A stretch of 64,000 nucleotides of DNA, from contig JAHLTZ010000006.1 of NCBI GenBank assembly GCA_025786725.1, forward strand, positions 1 through 64,000, given 5' to 3'. Each line of letters opens with the position of its first letter. Within the stretch, counting starts at the first letter, position 1. Source of the stretch: Syncephalis fuscata. Taxonomy: Eukaryota; Zoopagomycota; Zoopagomycetes; Zoopagales; Piptocephalidaceae. Below, piece after piece: positions 35,101 through 46,054 of this stretch. The notes under the pieces were generated by a model, which worked only from the letters and a program-made list of their open reading frames with translations, had not been told where the DNA came from and did no database searches. A program made the position numbers and the translations under genes.

Positions 35101-36457
35101 CATAGCCCCACGATAGTTTTGCATTGCTTTAATAACTTGAAATGGTGCTAATGAAGTTGGGTCTTTGTTGTAGAACTCAATACCTGGGCCTCCACGCACT
35201 CGGTCGATAATAGGCTGTATACACTTGCCCAATAGATTACGTATAGTAGCAATGGGGCCTGTTACCGGTATGTTTGTATATCTAGTGGCGATCATAGGTG
35301 TATCGACGTACTTGGTCTGTATCTTCAGTGCGTATTTCTATACGGCCAATACGTAGATTATCCACAATAGCCTGAACAATATCTGGATCACCACCCGGTG
35401 TGGCAGTAAGTGCCAATAGACGTACTTGAAATGGTCTTAATTCTCGAGCGATTTCACAATAAGCAAAATTGCCAGTTGCCTTATGAGCCTCATCGATAAC
35501 CAGACACGATACTTGTTCCCGTGGACAAATACCGCTTAATAGATCACGATGCATTGTTTGAGGTGTAAGAAAAAAGACACGCTTTTCACGCCATAATCGT
35601 GATCGTATTTCAGGTCGAAGTTCACCCGTTAATTCAACTGTATCATTAATTGGCGTGTCAACCATTTCACGATATGCCCGTAGTTGTTGTGATACCAGCG
35701 GTTTAGTAGGACAAGCAAATATAATTTTTGTATTAGGGAACCAGCGATAGTAGTTGTACATAACAACGGTGGCAATAAATGTTTTGCCCAAACCAGTTGG
35801 AATACAAGCTAGCGTATTTACAAATAACGCAGTCCGTATAATATCATATTGATAGTCACGTATAGGTCGATTTGTTGGATAGATCCAAGTAGCAATAGCT
35901 TCTTCATCTATAGAATGTGCACAAGGTGTACAGTCCCAATCAGTAATATCAAATTTTGGTGGAAATAAAGAACGTGATGTAGCATCAGCCGTTGAAGGTG
36001 GTGAAGTCAATGTACTTGTTGTTGTTGTAGCCTGAGTAAGTGCATGTCTTGAGAAATAATCAGTAATAGCACCTGTAGCTCTAACTGCACCTTCGACCAG
36101 TGTAGTTGGATTGGATAAATGGGTGGTTGTTGCTGTTGTTGTTGGTTTAAAATATTGCTGCGAGGATATGGTATCGGTTGCTTGTGTTGAATAAGCAAGA
36201 CTATTAGTATTGGCGGCTAATGACGTAGCAGTAGCACTATTATTTGACACATTCTCTTTATGACCAACAAGAGTACGTTCAATAGCATCCAATTCTGCCA
36301 CAGCTGCTGCGTCAGCTTCAGCACTACCAAATGTAAAGTGGTCGCGTTCAAATGCATCCATAACGTCCATTAATAGATCGTCAGCTAGTACGTTATCAAA
36401 TTCGTCATTATCGTCGAATTCATCACTATGGCAACGATTCATAGCCGCAGTATGCAT
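32175..36457 (-). CDS. MPH1: Mph1/FANCM DNA helicase, with one frame break
   Basis: An SF2 helicase that unwinds D-loops and remodels stalled forks. Exons 36457-34510, 34440-34312 and 34265-32175. The N-terminal ~170 residues are acidic and low-complexity. Helicase motifs: [12 protein letters not shown] (Q region), [10 protein letters not shown] (Walker A), VIDEAHKA (motif II), LALTATPGG (III), then [36 protein letters not shown] (IV/V) and [14 protein letters not shown] (VI). A frame change lies at about 35285-35295: ..RRYTYDRH meets TAG, and the family alignment resumes one base forward with [18 protein letters not shown]. No intron fits there. The C-terminal 650 residues are Asn/Asp/Ser-rich and probably disordered. 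Convergent with the GlyRS gene (110 bp). Confidence 0.9.
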
Positions 36458-36743
36458 ATTAACGAACGGTATTGTACAGAAATAAGATATGCAACACCAT
36501 AAAGACTAGCGAGAAAGAGAAAAGACACGAGAAAAGCTACAATAATAAATCTGGCGTATTTATTAATCTGAATATTACATATTTATCAGTTTGATGGCAC
36601 CAAAATTAAAGTTGGCTCTTAATTCATTATTACTCGATTTCACCTCTCATTTACAGCATTGCATTGACTTGTACGCTTACTTTTCTGTAGTTATTACTAC
36701 AACTACTTTCAGTTTTCTTTTGTTCATACGTGCATTATTAACT

Positions 36744-39700
36744 ATGGTGCAATTGGAATCGAGTCGTTTTATATCTCTAGGCCGTCTTCATCGCCTACCA
36801 GATGACATCCTTGGCCACCTCTTGCTATCCAAACTCGACGATAAAGTAACTAGACGTGTATATAGATATGACGTTTAAACTAATGAAATCGCCTTTAGAC
36901 CTTGTTGCTATTTGGCGCATGTAGTCGTTGGTCTTATGTATTGGCTCGACAAGAATCTCATTGGAGACAACGGTTTCTTGAGTATGTATTGCATGAGCTA
37001 CACGAGGACAAGCCATCAAAGACAATAGCGAAGAAGGCGTCTCGCGTGACTACGAGCACTGCTAGCAGTATCACGCGGCGACAAGCCATGGCACTCTTTG
37101 ATGGCTCGTGGTTCTCGGCCATGCAAAAGTTACGCCAAGTACTCGTGTTAAATAAGCCATACGCTGATATCATGCCAATGTCGTCCATTTCGTCGTCGTT
37201 GTCGTCATCTAACGGTGTTGATGAACAGCCCCGACGGCCATTTGATGGTGCACCTGGTTTATATTGGCCATTACATATACCAGGTAATTAGTATTTATTA
37301 TATACTGAATATACCTAATAGACCCATTCAACAAATAGCCGTTAGATCTTGGTATTTATATGAAAGCTGGCGTCTAGCCCATCTATCATTAGATCATCTA
37401 ATGACGCTAGAAATACCCGAACATCTTACATTAGATTTACTTCATGCGTCTATTCTATCAAATAAGCGATTTCAACGTGATTTCAATGCTACTTGTACAC
37501 CTGCACTGATCAATGGACTGGCCCTTGACTGGCCGGCTTATAAAGGTGCATGGTCTATTGATCAACTGGTGGAGAAGGTTAGTCAATAGACTATTGATTA
37601 GCAATCCGTTAACCCTTTATTTAACAATATTTGTTCATTGATATTATAGTGGGGTGATGTTGCCTTTAGAGTTTCTATTGAACAAGTGGGACCACGACCT
37701 GATCGTATTAGTCGATTTCACTTATCAATTCATGATTATGTCCATTACTGTCGACATCAACAAGATGCTTCACCTATTTATATATTTGATGCTGGATTTG
37801 GTGAACGTACACCTCGTATGCTAGAAGATTACAAGTAGATATAATTACTATATTATGTTTATATTTATTTATTTAAATATAATTAGATACCTCGCTATTT
37901 TGAACAAGATTACTTATCCTACTAGACGCTGTGGATCACCACCTTATCGTTGGTTTGTTATGGGACCGGCTCGTTCGGTAAATATATTAATTAACGTTTA
38001 CATATTGATACTAATACTGGATATCAATATTGTTACTTATAGGCGCATCATGGCATGTGGATCCATCGGGTACTTCTGGTAAATACCAATTATTTAGCAA
38101 TAACTAGTTGAATAGTAGTTATCTAATATGATATCATTATCGTTATCATTGTTAAAAATAGCCTGGAATACATTGATATCGGGGCGTAAGCGTTGGGCAT
38201 TGTATGTTTATTATTTATACAATTTATTATTAATATACTAATACTACATATATATATGTGTATATGTGTATAGATATCCTAACCATGTTATACCCCCTGG
38301 TGTCAAGTCTATAGATACGCTACAACCAATTAACCAAAGTCCAACCTCATTGGCCTGGTATCAAGATATCTATCCTACATTACCACCAGAACAACGCCAT
38401 TAGAGTGTATTCAAGAACCAGGACAGACCATATTTGTACCTGGTGGATGGTGGCATATGGTATTGAATCTAGAGGAAACAGTTGCAATAACTCAAAACTT
38501 TGCTGATGATCATAACTTGGAAGTAGTCTGCAACGAAGTGGTAGCAGATCCTAAAGTAAGACACTAATAGACTATATATATACTAAATACTAATATTATA
38601 CTAACACTATTAATAGTTATGGACAATATTTCAACAAACAGTTATTCAACATCATCCACAACTAAAATCATTTATGTCAAAGTTTAATGAAGATACAGAG
38701 ACCACCAATGATCCAGTGATCATTAAAGAAGGATTCTTAAATAGAACAGCATTTACAGATAGTTTTAAAGATTTAGATCTTTGGAGACCACGTTGTGAAA
38801 CAGCGATTACTCAATTAATAGATATTGATCATAGTAAACAATTAGTATTGCCAGAATTACCACTGGTATTAACGGCACTTAGTACGGGTCAGAATCCAGT
38901 AGGTTATAACATATATTGTTATTGTAATGCACTAATCACTAATAACCATACTATTTAGGTATTTAATGTCAATGATCAATGGATTATTAAATACTATGCC
39001 CATTTAGCAGGTGGTCATCAAGCATATGAGATGGAAGAACGTGTATTACGTGAATGTACTCAACAGAACACTTTATTAAACGATAGAATACCTCGACTAT
39101 TGGCACAGGGTCATTTATACGATGATAGCGATAACGATAAATGGTCATGGCCATATATTATCTATCAACGAGTCAATGGTACTCCACTTCAACCACTTAT
39201 TATAGAAGATAAAGAAGAGTTGGTTGATTGGTCTCAAGTATTACCATGGCTAGCCGATACACTAGCTAGTAAGTCGATAGATTATTATGTATTAATAAAT
39301 ATTGATCATATATTAATAATATATTGTGTATTTATAGAATTACATGTGTCATCACCTAATACATCATTACCACCATCACCACCACACTCATCTTCACAAT
39401 TTCGTCAATATTTACTTGCTTTGAGTAAACATTGTTATACTCGACATCAATCATGGCGACATCTACCACCATGGCTTATTGATGATATTGAGCGATATAT
39501 GAAACCATTTATTCAATGGTTAGAACATGGCATTGTTCAAGGAAGAACCCATCGATATACAGTAAATAGGCAACAAATTGATCAATGGCTATCTCGTGGT
39601 ACATCAATCCATGGTGACTTAAATGCAGCTAATCTCATAGGAGAGACGATGACATCATCAATTCTATCCAATTCATTGTGGCAAATTACAGGTCTTATTG

Positions 39701-40092
39701 ATTTTGCTGATACTAAACAGTATGCGGATCCATTGTGGGATTTTATTCCATTACATATATCCGTATTTGGTGGTAATGTATCTAGATTCCATGCATTTCT
39801 ATCTCAATATCGGTCTCGTGTACCTCTACACTATATTGATTGTAGTCGTAGAAAGTTACCATTTATGGCGGCTACCTCATCATCGGCAAAGCATCGACAT
39901 CGTGTTCCTTTATCCCTACTCACCGCTTCAACACGCCACTATCCATTCCCGCTTGAGTATATTCTAACCTGCTATCTACTACTATGGCCCTATGAAGGCG
40001 TGGTTCGATGGTTAGTATCCATTCGATCTGAACTATGTGCTTGTCGACGATTAGATGAATTATCATATCAATTATGGCTATCCTCGGCTTAA
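36744..40092 (+). CDS. F-box/JmjC/phosphotransferase-like fusion protein
   Basis: About ten exons. The order is: F-box (residues 1-50: [27 protein letters not shown]), a linker, then a JMJD6-like JmjC hydroxylase domain ([20 protein letters not shown], the Fe(II) site [20 protein letters not shown], and [20 protein letters not shown] with the second His). After this comes an aminoglycoside-phosphotransferase/kinase-like domain ([20 protein letters not shown], the catalytic loop [12 protein letters not shown], and [17 protein letters not shown]). JmjC enzymes use 2-oxoglutarate to hydroxylate or demethylate proteins. Frame problems occur at 37834 and 37977 (one base short for the expected join), at TACTAG near 37920, and near 38397 (CGCCATTAG where the family needs one more base). 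The gene is likely intact in life, with sequence errors, but a pseudogene is possible. Confidence 0.8.
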
Positions 40093-40262
40093 TAAAGATA
40101 TTACACGTATATACATACATACACATACACATACACATATGTTTCATTTAAATAGTTTAATAATAAATGCCAGCTTATAAGCATACGCACAGACATAGAC
40201 ACGCACATACTCATGATGATCAGGCGATGAATAAACTGTATGATAGATTGATCAACTAGGAT

Positions 40263-41317
40263 TTACATCGACTGCATTTCATTGTCTTTCCAGTAGCCAA
40301 TGAGTTTGACTTGGAATTCGGCTGCTTGAACCCAGAACAATTTCTATAATTACATATAGATAGATTAGATATATGATATGAATAGATAATAGATGATAGA
40401 TGTACTTACCAGTAGATGGGATTGGTTAGGTGATAGCGTGTCACCCTCATTGCATATTGTATAAGGCTGCTCAATAACCAATTTACCGCCATCTCGTCGT
40501 AGGGGAATACCTAGTGAACGTAATTGTGTATCCATATTACCGGGGAATGGATCTTCACCTCTCATAAGTGTACCCTCTGGTATAGTAACTGTTTGGTCAA
40601 TTCTATTGCCGGTACGTGCATAATCTGGCTTGCGGAATTCATCGAAATAACTAGATATTATATTATATGAATTAATATACATGTTATTAATAATATAATA
40701 TAATTACTTACCGAACAACATCATCTAATGATTCATTGGTAAATAAAAGACCCACTTCACCGACCAATCTCTAATTATAGTTATTAGACAATCAGATATA
40801 CTTATTATGAATAGTCATAATAACTTACCGATGATAGTTTTTCAAGATTTTCTTTATAGGCTGATTCCGGTGAATCACCCAATGCTTTAACCAATACTTT
40901 GTTACTACCAAATAGGAATCTATTTATATTAATAGTATTAGTATTAGTATTTATGTTGTATATTGTATATTGTATATCTAGTTATATTGATTACTTACCG
41001 ACTATCGGCCATGGCCTTACGTATTTCCTTCATATATTGATTACGCATATTAGATACGGAAAAGACAAAGATAGTGGAATATTGATCGGCACATTCTCGG
41101 ACCTATTTATTATAGTTAGTATATATATATATATTAAAGTCAAATGACTCGCTAGTAATAACATCTACCTTTTCAATAAGCGATTCCTTCTCAGTACGGC
41201 CTTTACGTGTTGCCTGGGTCAATGAGACTATAGTATATAGACGCTAGTTAGTCATCATTTATAAAAGTACAATAGTTAAATAAACATACAGATCTTTTGA
41301 CGTTTTGATTTAGGCAT
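40263..41317 (-). CDS. MRT4: Ribosome assembly factor Mrt4 (uL10-like)
   Basis: A nucleolar paralogue of ribosomal protein P0 that occupies the stalk site on pre-60S particles. Starts MPKSKRQKI, then SLTQATRKGRTEKESL, IFVFSVSNMRNQYMKEIRKA, SRFLFGSNKVLVKALGDS, LVGEVGLLFTNESLDDVV, DYARTGN and TLSPNQSHLLKLF. These are in the order and length of the family. Six or seven exons, the short first one at 41317 to about 41289. Stop TAA at 40263. It lacks the acidic tail of P0 and of animal MRTO4, as expected for a fungal Mrt4. Convergent with the JmjC gene. Confidence 0.92.
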
Positions 41318-41514
41318 CTTGATTTAGTATATAAAGAAAATGTCGTTCGTTGAAAGAAAAGAACAAAACCGTAAAAGAAGGGCGTTTGAAATAATAAAAA
41401 GAAAAAAAGAAAAAAAACTAATCCAATCACACCATAAAATCAATTATTTTTACGAGCATTAGCATCAATGGTATTTATTTATTTATTTGTTAATATTAAT
41501 ACAGTCCATTTAAA

Positions 41515-43769
41515 TTAAGACTTTCTTTTAGCCAAACAACGACGACAATACCATTCAGCTCCTTCTTCAGCCATTTCAGGTCCTATGCCAACACATTCAC
41601 CATGGAACCAGACTGCACATTGATCACAAGCAATCATAAATCTACCATGATCTATAGTAGGCGTATCACATATACAGTTGATAACCTCTTCAGTATCATT
41701 ATATTGCGTAGATGGATTAGTAACAGTGCTAGAAGTAGATGGTCCTAATAAAGGAGTTGTAGTAATAGTGTTGTGGTTAGTAGACAGTTTAGATACTGGA
41801 GATGGAGAGGGTGGTGGTGGTAATCCAATCGATATCTTGCCAATCTTCAACCTAATCTTTGGTAGACCAGTACTGGCCGGTGTAGATACGGTTGATGGTG
41901 TTGATACTGACGTTACTGTAGATAATGAGTTATTGGCGGCTATTGATGTTACTGATGCAGTAGAAGTTGGTTTTACTTTCATAGTAGTTGGTGTGGATAC
42001 TGATGATGGCACTGATACTGTAGGTGTATTTACTTTACTACTGTTACTACCTATTGCCGTTACTATAGATCGATGATCTAATTTCTTTTCTAAAGACTGT
42101 TTTGTAGATGTTGCCGATATCACTCGATTAGTATTAATCGCTGATGGCGTTGGTGTTGATGGTGGCGGTAATGGCTTATGAGGAATAACTACATTTACTA
42201 CAGACGGCGCATTCTTTTCAGTATGTGACACCTTTTTGGTTGACTTCTCTTCAGTAATCATAGGTAGATTCTTGGATAATTGACTACTCTTTAATTTAAT
42301 AGTCGGTGTTGATACAGAGGATGTGCTATCCTTTGATGATGATGACGGTGGTGGAATAGATCGACCTCGAATAGTATAATTATTAGTCACTAGACGGGCT
42401 ACCACAGCTGGCTGCATTAGATGCTGTACGGTATCCGATACAGATGGCACTTTGCCTAATTCACAGGGACCAAATAGTGTATCCATTGGAGCAGCCATGA
42501 CTCGTTTAGGCGCTGTAATAAGTGATAACTGTGGTCCAGTGACTGTTGCTCCAACCGGTGGTGGTGCAGGCTGTTTGATATGCTTTACACTGACTTTTGG
42601 TTTATCTTCAACGACAAAAATGCCTGGATAGTCAATTTGCATGAAATCATCGAGTAATGTCTCGGGTACTTCAAACTGTAGTGTATTATTCAATGCAGTT
42701 GAAGAAGCGATAGTTTTAGGTAATGGAGTTGCTGCATCTGCTGATTGTAGAGCAATAAGGGCCAGTTGATCAGCTTGTTCTGCATTATAATGGCGTCGTT
42801 TTCGTTTTATTTTCTGTGTATGATGATCAGATGGATTAGAAGTAGTTAAAGAGGAAGAAGAAGAAGGTGGAAGAGGTGTAGCATCTATATGATCAGTTAC
42901 AGTATAACTATTATCTGTTGTTGTTGTTACTGATGGTGTTGTTGAAATAAATGGTTGTGTAGATGTTAATATTAATTGTGAATGGCTATTTAATTCTTCT
43001 GTAGTTCCATTTAATGGTAATTGAGGTAAATGTTGAGGAATATAATATGGACGATGATCTGGTTCTTCTACAGGTAGTTTAATAGATTCTAATGGATTTA
43101 CATCTGTATCTATTTGCATCATAGATAAATGATCTTCTTTGCTTCTTCTCCTTCTTCTTTTACATCTTCTTCTTCTTCGTCATCTGTCTTGTATTCATAT
43201 AGTAAATAAGGTGATCCAGGTGGTACACGTCCTGATTGTACTAATTGTTGTAAAACAGATACAGCATTACCACTAATCGCTTTTACACTCGTTTCAGCTT
43301 CATTTAAACACCAATGTCGTAATTCGCCTTGATTTCTACCCATCGTGCCACCATATCCCGCTTCACTATCAACATTACTGCCGCCACCACCGCCTGTGCC
43401 TACACGATCCAAAGCGATAGCCATATCCTGTAGTGTTGCTTGAGTACGACCAGCCATTTCTGCAGCCATTTTAACGGTTCGGCCTAATTGTCCAAGTTTA
43501 AGGGCAAGTAATTCAGCTAGTACTTGAGTTGACGTCGTGGTAAGATGCGTAAATGGAGTAGCACGGGCCACAATACGAGAGGCTAGTGTACGTAGCATTA
43601 GATGACAGAAATCAGCTGTATCTGGTGACTGTATGCCATTAAGCATATATGGTTGTGTTGTCGTGGACAATAGACTAGAAGACGCTTTGGCCGTGGTTGT
43701 GGCTGTGGTAGATCCTCCAATTCGACCTGATCTACCACTATTACCGCTAATACGGTATGGATTAGGCAT
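41515..43769 (-). CDS. TAF3: TFIID subunit TAF3 (histone fold + PHD finger), split frame
   Basis: Two overlapping frames belong to one protein. The upstream one (43769 to 43119) has a histone fold of the bromodomain-associated type: FCHLMLRTLASRIVARATPF, LLALKLGQLGRTVKMAAEMA, GRTQATLQDMAIALD. The downstream one (43122 to 41515) begins MMQIDTDVNP, has RPYYIPQHLPQLP, which matches the segment after the TAF3 fold, a long Ser/Thr/Pro-rich middle, and a C-terminal PHD finger (CICDTP, MIACDQCAVWFHGECVG, WYCRRC). Histone fold plus C-terminal PHD is the TAF3 architecture: it pairs with TAF10 and reads H3K4me3 at promoters. The break lies in an AAGAAGAT stretch near 43130 where one more G would restore the frame. 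Otherwise a TGATG stop-start overlap would be needed. Confidence 0.8.
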
Positions 43770-44106
43770 ATTGCTACTCCTATCACTATATCACTATATC
43801 ACTATATATATATATAAATACCTGTAGTATTATAAAATACGGATACTAGTGAAATACGTATGAATAATGAGAGTAAGTGGGTGAGTGAGGAGAGGGGATC
43901 GATGAAGTGAATTAAAAGATAAATTGTAATGACTATGGTCAATAAGTTAAATAATAAAACTATTGATCGTAAATAAAGCGTTCAATTCCTGGTCGTCCAT
44001 TTCTACACTTTCTTTTATTCAATACACATTCTACTGATCAGTAGAACTATTAACACTAAACAAGTCTATTCAGTATATATTAACGTGAATATAGCCATAC
44101 AACAAT

Positions 44107-44715
44107 GGAATCCACTACTTCTACTATTAGGAATGATAATCAAATTGACACGACATTCCAACTGGACGAGGAACGTGTTCATGAAAACTATCGACTTGGT
44201 AAAGCGATTGATAATTTATGGCTATGTCATAGTAAGTAACATCTATCTATTTCAGTATAGTATTAACTCTATAGAATAGCACTAGGCCATCACTTTCTAG
44301 ACTATTATCGATATGGACAACGTCGTTCATGTACTGATAAATGGGAGCATGTCAAGTTCTGTATGAAATTAAATACCATGTCAGAAGAGACCAAACAAGT
44401 AAGTAGTTTAATACATTATTGTTCAATCAACTGAATAAAACCATTATCTACATCAATATACGATTAATAACACTAGAAAGAAATTTATACTCGAGAAAAA
44501 GCAAAATGGGAGTTAAAACGTCAAAAACCAAATTTGAATAATATTTGGACAGAGCGTAGGTAAGTACTATGATGAATATGACAATATATCATATATATAC
44601 TGGATCATTAAACTAAATTGACTAAATTGACTCATATCACTATCATCTTCATTATACAATTTATAGTGAACCGCCTTCTCCTTTTAAACCTTATACTGAA
44701 TCATCTCACGTGTAA
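44107..44715 (+). CDS. EMI1-like DUF3128 protein
   Basis: Four exons. It starts MESTTSTIRNDNQIDTTF and contains the domain core LWLCHTLGHHFLDYYRYGQR, then CTDKWEHVKFCMKL and TREKAKWELKRQ..NNIWTER. The pattern C-x-n-YYRYG-x-n-KW-x-n-C is the DUF3128 family, which includes yeast Emi1, a protein linked to mitochondrial maintenance and early sporulation gene induction. The conserved Cys residues suggest a twin-Cys fold. About 130 residues. Convergent with VPS20 (106 bp between stops), divergent from TAF3. Confidence 0.75.
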
Positions 44716-44821
44716 ATACTATGTCCACACGTAGTATTGTCCCTCATGTCCATTCATCGACTAGGCTGGAATAAATGCATAATCTATAATAAATAGGATA
44801 AGTATACTTCTACAGTACATA

Positions 44822-45799
44822 TTAATCAATATTACCACGATTTTGACCATATTCTGCCTCTAATTCAGCCCATTCATCATTCTCTATCTGTTCCGTCTCC
44901 TGTTTACTACTTATCATTGACTTGTTGGGTATTGAAGGTGCGTGTTCTAATTGTTGTTCAACCTTAGATGACAATGGCTCTAGTAGTGGTAGTGGTGGTG
45001 GTAGTGATGGTGCCGATATAGAAGTGCGTACCCGATCCAATTGAGCTGCGTCTTCTTCAGCTTGTACCATGTCATTAAGTTCATTTTCAATATCATGTAA
45101 CTCTTCTGGCGTGAGACGTTCTGTAATGGCCTCTTCCACTTCCTATATACATAGTATTAATGTTAATAACAGTTATAGAATAATGAATGCATTCATAAAT
45201 TAGTTCATTATTATTAAATACGCTATTATATCTATTTACTTTTTGATAAGCCAAAGCACCGGCCGTCTCTTCCATTAATTGATCAACAGCATCGAGAGAC
45301 AACTCCTTTTGAATTTCTATCAATACTCTATTACCATTTTTAATGCCTTCTATAATACTGCGTTGTACAGTGGCAAATTCAATGGATTGTGTCTAAATAC
45401 AATTTACATTAATAAAATATTCATTTGTTAGAATAAACAGTATTACCAGTTCTTCCAGATTCATCAATTGTACATCCGTCTTTTCCAACAGTCCTTCTTG
45501 GTAACGACGTTTCTTTAAGGCTAGTAATGCCCGTCTTCGGTCACCACGTACCAAATGATGACGGGCTACTAATTGCTCATGTTCCAGAACAGTCTGAATC
45601 TATTTAAATAGTATTCAATAAGTGTACAAATAAGCATAACCAAGTGTCATCTCTAAGGATATACTGATGGCAGTCCGTTGAATGCTACTCTGCTTACCTT
45701 TAACTGATAGTGTTGCAACTTATCACGCTGTACTTTTAGTTCTAATATTGCTCTGTCTTGCTCTGTGATACCAGTCTGTTTAACCAGTACATTGCCCAT
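44822..45799 (-). CDS. VPS20: ESCRT-III subunit Vps20/CHMP6
   Basis: Starts MGNVLVKQTGITEQDRAILE with Gly2 available for N-myristoylation, as in CHMP6/Vps20. The Snf7 helical core follows: LKVQRDKLQHYQ, LKKRRYQEGLLEKTDVQLMN, SIEFATVQRSIIEGIKNG, QLMEETAGALAYQK. The C-terminal tail is Pro-rich and ends in an acidic DEWAELEAEYG segment of the MIM type. About five exons with TAG acceptors. Vps20 links ESCRT-II to Snf7 filaments in endosomal sorting and membrane scission. Divergent from the SMPD4-like gene. Confidence 0.88.
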
Positions 45800-46054
45800 G
45801 GTATATACGTTGACTGGTATATACACCTATTGTTGGCAGAAATGACAAGTGTAGGAGTAAGTGTAGCAATATGAAATAATTTCCGAAGCAAAAGTACAAA
45901 TGTGTACAAAAAAGAAAGACTATTAATTGATTCATTGATGGTGTCGATAATTAAAATAAACAACGTCAGTTAAACGACTTTTATTTGTCTAATCACTTTT
46001 ACACGATTGAATAGCATTGTTGTTACTGTTACTGTTATTGATAGTATAAGTACT

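Noticed and set aside
35290-35340. Intron to explain the MPH1 frame change
   Set aside because: GTACGT-to-TAG (30 nt) and GTACGT-to-CAG (53 nt) options give the wrong phase and remove conserved residues.
41678-42076. Long plus-strand frame inside TAF3
   Set aside because: Antisense shadow of the Ser/Thr/Val-rich TAF3 linker.
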